Positions 1 through 5,756 of a stretch of DNA of 7,740 nucleotides are shown in pieces; the first letter of the stretch is position 1; every line of letters begins with the position of its first letter. Both the position numbers and the translations under genes were made by a program. The stretch lies in contig JACCRA010000277.1 of the NCBI GenBank assembly GCA_013813825.1, positions 1 through 7,740 on the forward strand, read 5' to 3'. The DNA is from Pyrinomonadaceae bacterium (GTDB lineage: Bacteria; Acidobacteriota; Blastocatellia; Pyrinomonadales; Pyrinomonadaceae). Below the pieces are notes generated by a model that saw only the letters and a list, made by a program, of their open reading frames with translations, was not told the origin of the DNA and searched no databases.

Positions 1-102
1 CATCTGATCTTTCCGGTTCGTCACAAATCCTTTCGAGGAAGTGAGACGCGCAACTAGAATCCCGCCTGACAAGGAGACTGCCAACGGGATCGACGTGCCC
101 TC

Positions 103-123
103 GCGCCGGTTCGGAACTGGCGC
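103..123. other. Short GC-rich hairpin in the left intergenic region
   Basis: Nine-base arms (103-111 and 115-123) pair around a CGG loop with a single mismatch that would be a G-U pair in RNA. No T-run follows on either side, so it is a poor intrinsic terminator. The first 216 bases otherwise hold no gene I can support: one minus-strand frame stays open to the left edge but has no start codon and no recognisable protein character. The hairpin could be 5' leader structure for the gene at 231 or chance in GC-rich DNA. Confidence 0.25.
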
Positions 124-216
124 CGAATTGTCTCGGAGCCGCAGCCCGCCACACACCACAGCCGCCGTGAGGAACGCCTGTCAACAAGGTGAAGCCCCTG
201 CGTGCCGGCCATGAAC

Positions 217-222
217 GGGAGG
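217..222 (+). promoter_or_regulatory. Shine-Dalgarno site deciding the start at 231
   Basis: GGGAGG lies eight bases before the ATG at 231. The alternative in-frame GTG at 189 would add 14 charged residues in front of the signal peptide and has no comparable site, so 231 is preferred. Confidence 0.6.
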
Positions 223-230
223 CGCTCTCG

Positions 231-974
231 ATGAGACGTGAATGCTGTGTGACGTTGTTAGTGTTGCTGGCGGCGGGCGCGACGCACATCGCGGCGCTCG
301 CGATTGACAAAGATATTGAACCGGAAGTCGAGCGGGCGCGGTTGAGAGAGCCAGAAGACTGCGGCTCGATCGTGTTCAGCAAAGTCACGCTGCCCGTCAC
401 TTTGCCCTCGCCACTCACGCCGGGCATCAAGGATCAGACTCTGGCATCGGCTTATTGGGACGTGTACAGAATTTTGCGCGACGATAACTCGTGCAGCCGC
501 TTCTACGGCGGGAGCGTCGCATCGCTCACGGTTTTCAACTCGCTAGCGGCGCAGTTGAAGAAAGACACTATTGAGGAGACCTCCACCGGGGCGCGCATGA
601 AGGGGACCATCGCGACCGTGGTGAATAGTCAGACGGGACTGTCCTACCGCCTCTTCGAAAAGGCGGTGCTCAATGCCGACGGGCCGTTCTACCAGCGGTG
701 GTCTCACCGGACGCGACGGGAATTCCTGAAGATCGGCAGCCACCCGTCAGGGACGCGGCAAGCGCGGGCCCTGATTCTGTTACACGAACTGGGTCACTTG
801 ATGCGTGGTCCGGGTGGCCAGTGGCTCTTACCCAACGACGGCGAAAACTATTTGTTGAGCCAGAAAAATACTCATCTAGTTGAACTACAGTGCCGCGAGC
901 AACTGAAGGCTTTAAGGCACGAGAATGCGTGGCCCGCAGATTACGAGCAGCCGGCACTGGCGAAGAGCAAATAA
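231..974 (+). CDS. Putative exported zinc-metallopeptidase-like protein (HELGH)
   Basis: The 247-residue product begins with a likely signal peptide: Arg-Arg at residues 2-3, then a hydrophobic stretch to about residue 24. The mature part has no family name I can give. Its clearest motif is H185-E-L-G-H189 inside a hydrophobic helix-like stretch, the HExxH signature in which two His bind zinc and Glu is the general base. A glutamate-containing segment follows (N213-T-H-L-V-E218, then C221) that might give the third ligand. C44, C88 and C221 could form disulfides after export. The stop codon is followed three bases later by the next ATG, so the two genes are probably one transcript. The catalytic role is inferred from the motif alone; a proteolytically dead or structural protein is possible. 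An in-frame GTG start at 189 is less likely. Confidence 0.7.
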   Translation: MRRECCVTLLVLLAAGATHIAALAIDKDIEPEVERARLREPEDCGSIVFSKVTLPVTLPSPLTPGIKDQTLASAYWDVYRILRDDNSCSRFYGGSVASLTVFNSLAAQLKKDTIEETSTGARMKGTIATVVNSQTGLSYRLFEKAVLNADGPFYQRWSHRTRREFLKIGSHPSGTRQARALILLHELGHLMRGPGGQWLLPNDGENYLLSQKNTHLVELQCREQLKALRHENAWPADYEQPALAKSK

Positions 975-977
975 GTG

Positions 978-2306
978 ATGAATAGTTGGTCAATTTTTCT
1001 ACTGGCCCTGATGTGCTTCCCTGTAGCCGTGCGGGCGGATGAGCCGAGGGTTGCGCTCCCACGCCAAGTGTATTGGGGTGCTTCCGTATCAGTGACAGAC
1101 AAGGACTCCGGGGCTGTCGTCAGGCGTGTGACGCCCGGCTCCCCGGCAGAGCAAGCGGGACTCAAGCCGAACGACGTGATCCTGCAAATCAAAGGAAGGA
1201 AACCGACTGACCGGCAAACCTACGAGGCGCTACTTAAATCTACACGTGCCGGGGATGCGGTAGACTTGCAGGTCTCACGAGCAGGAAAAGTAATTGGCGT
1301 GCGGCTGACGCCCGTGCCGCTGCCGAAAGAAGTATTCAAGAATGTCGAGGTGATTCACGACTCGGTAGTGACCGAACACGGGCATCGCGTCCGAACGATC
1401 ATGACCAGACCAGCGAATGCTCAGGGCCGCTTGCCCGCGATGCTGTTGGTCCCGTGGTTGTCGTGCAACTCCGTCGAGTGGCCGCTGGGGCCATCCTTCG
1501 GCGTGGCGAAAGTTTTACACGGTCTCGCCGAAAAATCTGGCTTCGTGTTGATGCGGGTGGAGAGGCCCGGCGTCGGAGACAGCGAAGGCCCTCCCTGCGC
1601 TGACAACGACCTCCGGACCGACGTGGCGGCCTACCGCGCCGCGCTCCAAGCCCTGAAAAAGTCTGACTTCGTAGACGCCGACAACATCTTCCTGTTCGGC
1701 TCCAGCTTAGGCGGCGCCCTCGCGCCGATCATCGCCCGCGACGAGCCTGTCCGCGGGCTGATCGTAAGCGGCGGGTTCACCAAGACGTGGTACGAACACA
1801 TGCTCGAAATCGAGCGGACGCGCCTCGCACTACTGGGGCGCACGCCTGCGGAAATCAACGAGGCGATGCGCGGGTATAGTGAGTTTTACTCGATGTACCT
1901 CAACTGGAAACTTACCCCCGCCGAAGTGATCCGGCAGAGGCCGCACCTCGGCAAGCTTTGGGACGACGAACCGGAACGTCAGTATGGTCGTCCCGCTGCC
2001 TTTTACCATCAAGTCCAAGAACTAAACGTCGAAGCCGCGTGGGAGCAAATATCCGCCCCGGTTCTCGTTATTTACGGCGAGTACGATTGGATCATGAGCC
2101 GCGATGACCACGAACTCGTTGTACAGATTGTTAACCAGCGCCATCCCGCGACCGCGAGGCTTGTCATCGCACCCAAGACGAGCCACTCGTTAGACGTTTA
2201 CGAAAGCATGGAGAAAGCGTTTAAGGAGGAAGGTAGCAAATTTGACGACGGCCTAGTCACTCTGATGATCGATTGGCTTAAGGAATACCGCAACACAGAA
2301 AACTAG
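978..2306 (+). CDS. Exported PDZ-domain alpha/beta-hydrolase fusion
   Basis: The 442-residue product starts with a signal peptide (cleavage probably after ARA at residues 18-20). A PDZ domain spans about residues 31-113, with the typical GSPAEQAGLKPNDVI segment. The rest is an alpha/beta-hydrolase fold: a GxSxG nucleophile elbow, G241-S-S243-L-G245, catalytic-acid candidate D370 in IYGEYD, and H403 in KTSHSLD. All three triad members are present and correctly ordered, so the enzyme should be an active serine esterase, peptidase or acyl hydrolase. The substrate cannot be told. RPGVGDSEG near residue 196 fits the usual loop after strand 4. PDZ domains bind C-terminal peptides or regulate proteases, so a peptide-linked substrate is plausible. 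A GTG immediately upstream (975) is an alternative start. Its position three bases after the HELGH gene suggests translational coupling. Confidence 0.85.
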   Translation: MNSWSIFLLALMCFPVAVRADEPRVALPRQVYWGASVSVTDKDSGAVVRRVTPGSPAEQAGLKPNDVILQIKGRKPTDRQTYEALLKSTRAGDAVDLQVSRAGKVIGVRLTPVPLPKEVFKNVEVIHDSVVTEHGHRVRTIMTRPANAQGRLPAMLLVPWLSCNSVEWPLGPSFGVAKVLHGLAEKSGFVLMRVERPGVGDSEGPPCADNDLRTDVAAYRAALQALKKSDFVDADNIFLFGSSLGGALAPIIARDEPVRGLIVSGGFTKTWYEHMLEIERTRLALLGRTPAEINEAMRGYSEFYSMYLNWKLTPAEVIRQRPHLGKLWDDEPERQYGRPAAFYHQVQELNVEAAWEQISAPVLVIYGEYDWIMSRDDHELVVQIVNQRHPATARLVIAPKTSHSLDVYESMEKAFKEEGSKFDDGLVTLMIDWLKEYRNTEN

Positions 2307-2315
2307 TGGGACAGT

Positions 2316-2326
2316 TGACAATGTCA
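2316..2326. other. 11-bp perfect palindrome between hydrolase and IS630 fragment
   Basis: TGACA and TGTCA flank a single A, ten bases after the hydrolase stop codon. It sits where the outer end of the IS630-like element should be, so it may be part of its terminal repeat. It could also be an operator. The matching other end of the element is missing, so this cannot be tested within the window. Confidence 0.25.
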
Positions 2327-2374
2327 TAGCCATTTTAGCTAGACGGGATTAGAGCGCGCGGCGGAGGTCTTCCG

Positions 2375-2517
2375 ATGAGCCGCCGACAGAAGAACCCGCT
2401 CCGCACATTGACTGCGGAGGAATGCCAGTGGTTGACACGCATCGCTCGTTCGACCAGTGAACCAGCCAGCCATGTGGTACGCGCCAAGCATCTGCTCGCC
2501 GTCGCCGACGGTCTGCC
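2375..2517 (+). pseudogene. IS630-family transposase, N-terminal fragment
   Basis: The first ~47 codons read as the N-terminus of an IS630-like transposase: a basic start ([10 protein letters not shown]), then [19 protein letters not shown] and [14 protein letters not shown], the first helices of the helix-turn-helix domain. Full-length proteins of this family have about 330-380 residues, with the remaining helix-turn-helix and a DDE catalytic domain, all absent here. After about 2517 the frame runs into sequence that reads on the opposite strand as an ADOP permease, so the downstream part looks deleted rather than merely mutated. The open frame continues by chance to 2596. The left end of the element should lie in 2307-2374. 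The family call rests on recalled sequence character, not a search. Confidence 0.6.
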
Positions 2518-2528
2518 AAACGCTTCTT

Positions 2529-2791
2529 CCGGTACGCCGCCAACCCCGCCATCATGTCGCCGCTGTGGTCGCAAAAATCCTGTGGTTTGGATGTGAAAAG
2601 CTGCCGTTTGAGACGATGAAGAGAAGGTCGCGCGGGCGCTCGACAGGTAACGGTCGGAGCAGCGCCGTGTTGAGCAGCATAAAAATGGAAGCGTTCGAGC
2701 CGATGCCTAACGTCAGCGACACCACTGCGAAGATGGTGAAGGCTGGGCTTTTCACCAACATCCACGCCGCGTAGCGGCCATCTCGCCACAA
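2529..2791 (-). pseudogene. ADOP/MacB-type ABC permease, truncated and frameshifted
   Basis: Reading leftward from a TTG at 2791, the product opens WRDGRYAAWMLVKSPAF, followed by a hydrophobic segment with SLTLGIGSNASIF and LLNTALLRPLP. This is the first transmembrane helix and following loop of an acidobacterial ADOP/MacB-like permease. The frame is lost near 2579. One base lower the sense resumes as [17 protein letters not shown], so a single base was lost in or near the GG at that site. The homology ends near 2529 against the IS630 fragment. Intact ADOP proteins have about 800 residues with two MacB periplasmic and two FtsX domains; about 88 codons remain, so the permease cannot work. The gene lies 54 bases after the ATPase gene, the position its functional version would occupy. 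The start is uncertain because TTG has an in-frame TGA two codons upstream. Confidence 0.75.
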
Positions 2792-2845
2792 TCCTCACAT
2801 CGCGACCCCATACCGCTCAAATCGCACACGCTCATGCACCGGCAA

Positions 2846-3610
2846 TTATACCTTGAAGCCACTCTCTTCGAGTTCCTGTTCGGCCTTTGGGCTGTGATCC
2901 TCTTCGACCACTTGGCCGTCGAACAGGTGAAAGGTTCGGTCCGCATATTTCGCGTAACGCGGATCGTGCGTCACCATGCAGATCGTCGCGCCCGCGTGAT
3001 GAAGTTCGCGCAGCAGGTTCATCACCGCCTCGCCGTTCGTCGAGTCGAGGTTGCCCGTCGGCTCGTCCGCAAGCAGCACGGAAGGATTGCCGGCGACGGC
3101 GCGGGCAACGGCGACTCTCTGTTGTTGGCCGCCTGAGAGCTGGCTCGGAAAGTGCTTCATGCGGTGTACCATGCCGACGCGGTGGAGTGCCTCTTCGACG
3201 CGCTGGCGCCGCTCGCTTGCCGACATGTCGCGGTAGCTCAACGGCAATTCGACGTTCTCGTAAACCGACAGATCGCCGATCAAGTTGAAGGCTTGAAAGA
3301 TAAAGCCGATCTCTCGGTTGCGAATGCGCGCCCGATCCGAGAGCGAGAGCTTGGCGACTGGCTTGCCGTTCAGGATGTATTCGCCGTCGCTCGGCGAATC
3401 CAACAAACCGATGATTGAAAGCAGCGTTGACTTGCCGCACCCCGACGGCCCGGCAATCGAGATGTACTCGCCGCGGCGGATGTCCATGTGGATGCCCGAC
3501 AAAGCGTGGGTCTCGACCTCGTCGGTGTAAAAGACTTTGCGAATGTCTTCGAGGCGCAAGAGCGGCCCGCCCTTCGGCGTCATCTGCGAATCATAAGTGC
3601 TTGCGTTCAT
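2846..3610 (-). CDS. ABC transporter ATP-binding protein, MacB/LolD type
   Basis: This cytoplasmic ATPase of 254 residues would power a tripartite MacB-like exporter. All motifs are intact: Walker [10 protein letters not shown] (54-62, K60), Q-loop Q106 in [15 protein letters not shown], signature LSGGQQQR (158-165), Walker B VLLADEP (178-184, catalytic E183), D-loop GNLDS and switch H215. The spacing and FQAFNL and EPTGNLDS wording fit the LolD/MacB/FtsE branch. A ten-residue N-terminal extension and an acidic C-terminal tail (about 235-254) lie outside the core. ATG at 3610 is preceded by a strong AGAGGAAG ribosome site. It follows the adaptor gene after a 187-base gap holding the large palindrome, and precedes the broken permease. 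It is intact although its partner is lost, so it may be a recent orphan or may serve a permease encoded elsewhere. Confidence 0.93.
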   Translation of the reverse strand: MNASTYDSQMTPKGGPLLRLEDIRKVFYTDEVETHALSGIHMDIRRGEYISIAGPSGCGKSTLLSIIGLLDSPSDGEYILNGKPVAKLSLSDRARIRNREIGFIFQAFNLIGDLSVYENVELPLSYRDMSASERRQRVEEALHRVGMVHRMKHFPSQLSGGQQQRVAVARAVAGNPSVLLADEPTGNLDSTNGEAVMNLLRELHHAGATICMVTHDPRYAKYADRTFHLFDGQVVEEDHSPKAEQELEESGFKV

Positions 3611-3625
3611 CTCTTCCTCTTTAAT

Positions 3626-3633
3626 TTAATTAA
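3626..3633. other. AT-rich palindrome just upstream of the ATPase gene
   Basis: TTAATTAA lies within an A+T-only run of 14 bases (3621-3634), directly before the ribosome site of the ATPase gene on the minus strand. The run stands out in GC-rich surroundings. It would keep the ribosome site unpaired, or could form part of a promoter internal to the operon. Confidence 0.25.
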
Positions 3634-3650
3634 TAGAGCAGTTGACGGGC

Positions 3651-3758
3651 GAGTGTGGGCGAAGGCAGTTTACCGCAGAGGCGGGGAAGTGGCACAGAGA
3701 ACCGCAGAATCTCTATACTTTCTATGCCTCTGCGGTGAATGCCTTACCCCGCACACTC
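3651..3758. repeat. Large imperfect palindrome (MITE/REP-like hairpin repeat)
   Basis: A left arm (3651-3682) and right arm (3726-3758) are inverted copies with a few mismatches and one or two gaps. The inner 11 bases (ACCGCAGAGGC and its complement) and the outer GAGTGTG/CACACTC match exactly. The 43-base centre holds variants of the arm motif (CACAGAG, ACCGCAGA), as if built from repeats of a CGCAGAG-like unit. As RNA it would form a long hairpin in the adaptor-ATPase intergenic region. No open frame explains it. The form fits a dispersed non-autonomous repeat. It could also act as an attenuator or mRNA-stability element, tuning ATPase expression relative to the adaptor. Confidence 0.7.
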
Positions 3759-3797
3759 AAGCGAAATGTCTTTTAAAACGCTGCTGACTGCCCCGGG

Positions 3798-5054
3798 TCA
3801 TTTCAATTGCAGCCGGTCGAAGCTGTCCCACTGCGAAGTGTCCGAGAGGATGACTTCGTCGCCTTCGCGCAACCCGTCCAAGACTTCGACCGTGTTGACC
3901 GAACTGCGGCCCAAACGGACGGGCACCCGCACCGCCATCTGCCCGCCGTCTTCAAGTTTGAACATCCCGATAGTGCTGTCGGTCCCGCCAAAGGCGGGAC
4001 GCGCGACGTAGAGAGTGTTGTCGAGCCGTTCAAGCTCAATCGTCCCGTCAACGCTCAGGTCCGGGCGCACGCCTTGGGGCAATGCACCGGTCAACGTCAC
4101 ATCAACCGTCACCGTGCCGTTCTGCACCGCCGGATCGATGCGCTGCACCCGACCTTCGATGATGCCGTTGCGGGTGTCGATCTGCGCGGGCTGATTGAGT
4201 TGGATGTCTTTGGCTTGCGTCTCGGGGATTTGCAGCGCGGCCTTGAGGCTCGTCGGGTCGGCAACGCGTGCGAGGTTCGAGCCGGGCGTGAGTTGCTGCC
4301 CGACTTCGACCGTCACTTGCTGCACGACGCCGACCGTCCCGGCCAGCACACGCAGACTGGCGACTTGACTCTGATTGAGGCGCCCGAGAGCGCGCAGTTG
4401 TTCGATGCGCGCTTCTTGCGCGTCGATCTGGGCCTGCTTAGACTTGGCGCTGATGCCGAGCCGTTGCTGCTCGATGTTCAACCGGTTCGCCAACTCGTCA
4501 ACGCGCACGCGCGCAAGCCTGAGTTGCAGCGCGGGGACCAGCCCTTCCTTCGCCAGTTTCTCGTCCGTGTCGAGCAGCATTCGAGCTTGGCTGTACTCGG
4601 ATTGCACCGTCGCCGTCGCCGACTGCTGGCTCAGGCGGTCGCTCTCCAAACGCACGCGCAAATTATTCAAGTCCGCTTCGGCGGCTTTCACTTGATACAG
4701 GGCGTCTAAGGCGGCCTGCTGGAGTTCCGGGTTACTCAGTTCTACGAGGATGGTGCCGGGAGTGACCTCTTGGCCGGGTTGTACATAGACGCGCTCGACG
4801 CGCCCCTCGACCGGTGCGGCGACGACGCGCACGTCTTGCGGCACGAGCGTGCCAAGGCCGCGCACTTGCCTGAGCATTTGTCCTCGCTTGACAGTGCCGG
4901 TATAGAGGGTCGAACGCTCGACACCGGGCGCGGCGGGCTTTAGGCGCGAGACGCCATAAGTGATCAAGGCGATGGCCCCGATCCCGAAGATGACGAATAG
5001 CACGCGCTTGATGTGGCGCTTCCGTGCGCTCGACTTGCGGGGAATATCTACCAC
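3798..5054 (-). CDS. HlyD/MacA-like periplasmic adaptor subunit of an exporter
   Basis: The 418-residue membrane-fusion protein would bridge an inner-membrane ABC permease and an outer-membrane channel. In order: a short basic cytoplasmic N-terminus (residues 1-17), one transmembrane helix (about 18-36), the first half of a lipoyl domain (75-110, VEGRVERVYVQPGQEVTPG), a long alpha-helical hairpin rich in Gln, Ala, Leu and Arg (111-226), the second lipoyl half (about 230-265, GTVGVVQQVTVEVGQQLTPG), a beta-barrel (about 266-345) and a membrane-proximal domain ending in LREGDEVILSD. The TVKRGQMLRQVRGLGTLVP segment is of the kind found in acidobacterial adaptors beside ADOP permeases. The start is GTG at 5054; no in-frame ATG precedes it before a stop, and GGAG lies about 11 bases upstream. 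It heads the operon. The protein looks complete even though the permease gene is destroyed. Confidence 0.9.
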   Translation of the reverse strand: MVDIPRKSSARKRHIKRVLFVIFGIGAIALITYGVSRLKPAAPGVERSTLYTGTVKRGQMLRQVRGLGTLVPQDVRVVAAPVEGRVERVYVQPGQEVTPGTILVELSNPELQQAALDALYQVKAAEADLNNLRVRLESDRLSQQSATATVQSEYSQARMLLDTDEKLAKEGLVPALQLRLARVRVDELANRLNIEQQRLGISAKSKQAQIDAQEARIEQLRALGRLNQSQVASLRVLAGTVGVVQQVTVEVGQQLTPGSNLARVADPTSLKAALQIPETQAKDIQLNQPAQIDTRNGIIEGRVQRIDPAVQNGTVTVDVTLTGALPQGVRPDLSVDGTIELERLDNTLYVARPAFGGTDSTIGMFKLEDGGQMAVRVPVRLGRSSVNTVEVLDGLREGDEVILSDTSQWDSFDRLQLK

Positions 5055-5327
5055 GTTGTAATCGACTCCGACGCCCCCTTCTAGCGAGCGCTATGCCAAG
5101 CCCCACGGCGGGCGAAAACTACACTGTTTTCGGCTTTTTACTTTCCGCGGGACGTGTGGCAGAACAGCCGGATTCCATTTCCGGGAATCGATTGTTACGA
5201 AAATGGGATCGCCCGAAGCGCTGTAATAAAACTGCGGGCCGGAACCTAAGCCCTAAGCCCGTCTTCCGCGATACGAACGAACTCCCTGTCTGTAAATAGC
5301 TGTTCATAAGACGCATTATGATAACGT
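5055..5327. other. Gene-free region upstream of the adaptor gene
   Basis: No frame here has the character of a protein. The stretch should hold the leader and promoter of the minus-strand transporter operon, but I see no convincing -35/-10 pair. It contains the palindrome at 5113-5132, a weaker six-base inverted repeat (GATTCC at 5171-5176, GGAATC at 5184-5189) and a two-copy tandem of CCTAAGC at 5245-5258. The right boundary is the end of the IS30 relic. Confidence 0.4.
5113..5132. promoter_or_regulatory. Inverted repeat 60-80 bases upstream of the adaptor start
   Basis: CGAAAAC and GTTTTCG are perfect seven-base arms around a six-base centre. The position before the first gene of the minus-strand operon suits an operator for a dimeric regulator. 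On the plus strand the arms are followed by GC and five T's, so a weak intrinsic terminator is the alternative. Both readings are inference. Confidence 0.35.
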
Positions 5328-5341
5328 GGATTTAAGTTTGA
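5328..5341 (+). repeat. IS30 relic terminal inverted repeat, transposase 3' side
   Basis: GGATTTAAGTTTGA lies beyond the stop codon of the transposase remnant and pairs with 5672-5685 in 12 of 14 positions. The mismatches are at positions 6 and 9 of the repeat. Confidence 0.55.
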
Positions 5342-5355
5342 AGTGCAACCGACCA

Positions 5356-5603
5356 TTATTTGATAAAGACCTCGTTCGGCGTCCGAAAGCCGAGCGTCTT
5401 GCGCGGGCGGTTGTTCAACCGCTCCAACACCTGTTCGACCGCAGCATCACGCTAGCCACGCCCGCCCCGGTTGCGGCGCACTTCGCGCGAGGTAGTGCTT
5501 TTATGGCAGCCGATGATGTTTGCCATCTGGGTGTGGCTCTGTCCGACTTTGATGAGGGCATAATCTGGTATCTTTACTCGCGGGTAAGCTGGATGTAACT
5601 CAT
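5356..5603 (-). pseudogene. IS30-family transposase, internally deleted
   Basis: Reading leftward from ATG at 5603, the frame opens MSYIQLTRE, the standard IS30 N-terminus, and is stopped at once by TAA where the family usually has Gln or Glu. After a one-base loss near 5571 the sense resumes as YALIKVGQSHTQMANIIG and CHKSTTSREVRRNRGGRG, the helix-turn-helix domain. A TAG follows. The same frame then jumps to VEQVLERLNNRPRKTLGF, RTPNEVFIK and a stop at 5356-5358, the conserved C-terminus of the family. The whole DDE catalytic core, about 240 residues, is missing. Two stops, one frameshift and the deletion make it certainly dead. The bases after the stop (WSVALQT if read through) resemble the tail of longer relatives. 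Confidence 0.8.
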
Positions 5604-5671
5604 CCCTGCTGCTTTGGTTTGGCGATTAGTCAGCGTGGATGCTATCGCAGCTTGGCCGTCACGCGCCAAAC

Positions 5672-5685
5672 TCAAAGTTGAATCC
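5672..5685 (-). repeat. IS30 relic terminal inverted repeat, transposase 5' side
   Basis: On the minus strand this reads GGATTCAACTTTGA, the partner of 5328-5341. It lies 69 bases upstream of the transposase ATG, a reasonable leader length for the family. Confidence 0.55.
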
Positions 5686-5742
5686 CGACTTTTGACAAAA
5701 GGTGTAGCGGTTTGCGCGAAGGATTTGCCCACAATGTTCGAC

Positions 5743-5747
5743 AAGGA
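5743..5747 (+). promoter_or_regulatory. Shine-Dalgarno site deciding the start at 5757
   Basis: AAGGA stands nine bases before the ATG at 5757. The in-frame non-ATG codon at 5712 would place 15 polar residues before the signal peptide, so 5757 is the better start. Confidence 0.55.
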
Positions 5748-5756
5748 TTCTCAGTT

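Larger units (their letters stand above)
5328..5685 (-). mobile_element. Miniaturised IS30-family element with both ends
   Basis: A 358-base relic is bounded by imperfect inverted repeats, GGATTTAAGTTTGA at 5328-5341 and the complement of GGATTCAACTTTGA at 5672-5685 (12 of 14 bases match). Between them is an internally deleted IS30-like transposase gene on the minus strand. A second, perfect eight-base inverted pair (GTTTGGCG at 5617-5624, CGCCAAAC at 5664-5671) lies within the upstream end. Complete IS30-family elements are about 1.0-1.2 kb, so roughly two thirds is gone. No clear target duplication is seen next to the repeats, so the exact tips are uncertain by a few bases. Because both ends survive, a related transposase supplied in trans might once have moved it. 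Confidence 0.7.

Noticed and set aside
1..188. Possible 3' end of an upstream gene at the left edge
   Set aside because: The short plus-strand frames end early and the open minus-strand frame has no start and no recognisable sequence, so none can be supported.
2311..2320. CAGTTGAC shared with 3639-3646 as a possible IS footprint
   Set aside because: Only eight bases match, with no further similarity on either side.
2315..2342. TTGACA at 2315-2320 as a promoter for the transposase fragment
   Set aside because: No acceptable -10 box lies 16-18 bases downstream, and the TTGACA is part of the short palindrome.
2834..3530. Several plus-strand open frames across the ATPase gene region
   Set aside because: They are antisense shadows of the minus-strand ATPase gene, which has all ABC motifs in its own frame.
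3807..4709. A 300-codon plus-strand open frame opposite the adaptor gene
   Set aside because: It is rich in His, Arg, Asp and Val in the way expected from the antisense of GC-rich DNA, and the minus strand encodes a clear HlyD-like protein.
5245..5258. Tandem CCTAAGC repeat
   Set aside because: Only two 7-base copies; too short to separate from chance and too few for an iteron or array.
5326..5598. Plus-strand 90-codon open frame in the IS30 relic
   Set aside because: The minus strand reads as IS30 transposase termini; this frame is its complement and has no protein character.
5692..5720. TTGACA at 5692-5697 as a -35 box for the exported-protein cluster
   Set aside because: At the proper spacing the sequence is GC-rich (CGCGAA) and nothing like a -10 box.
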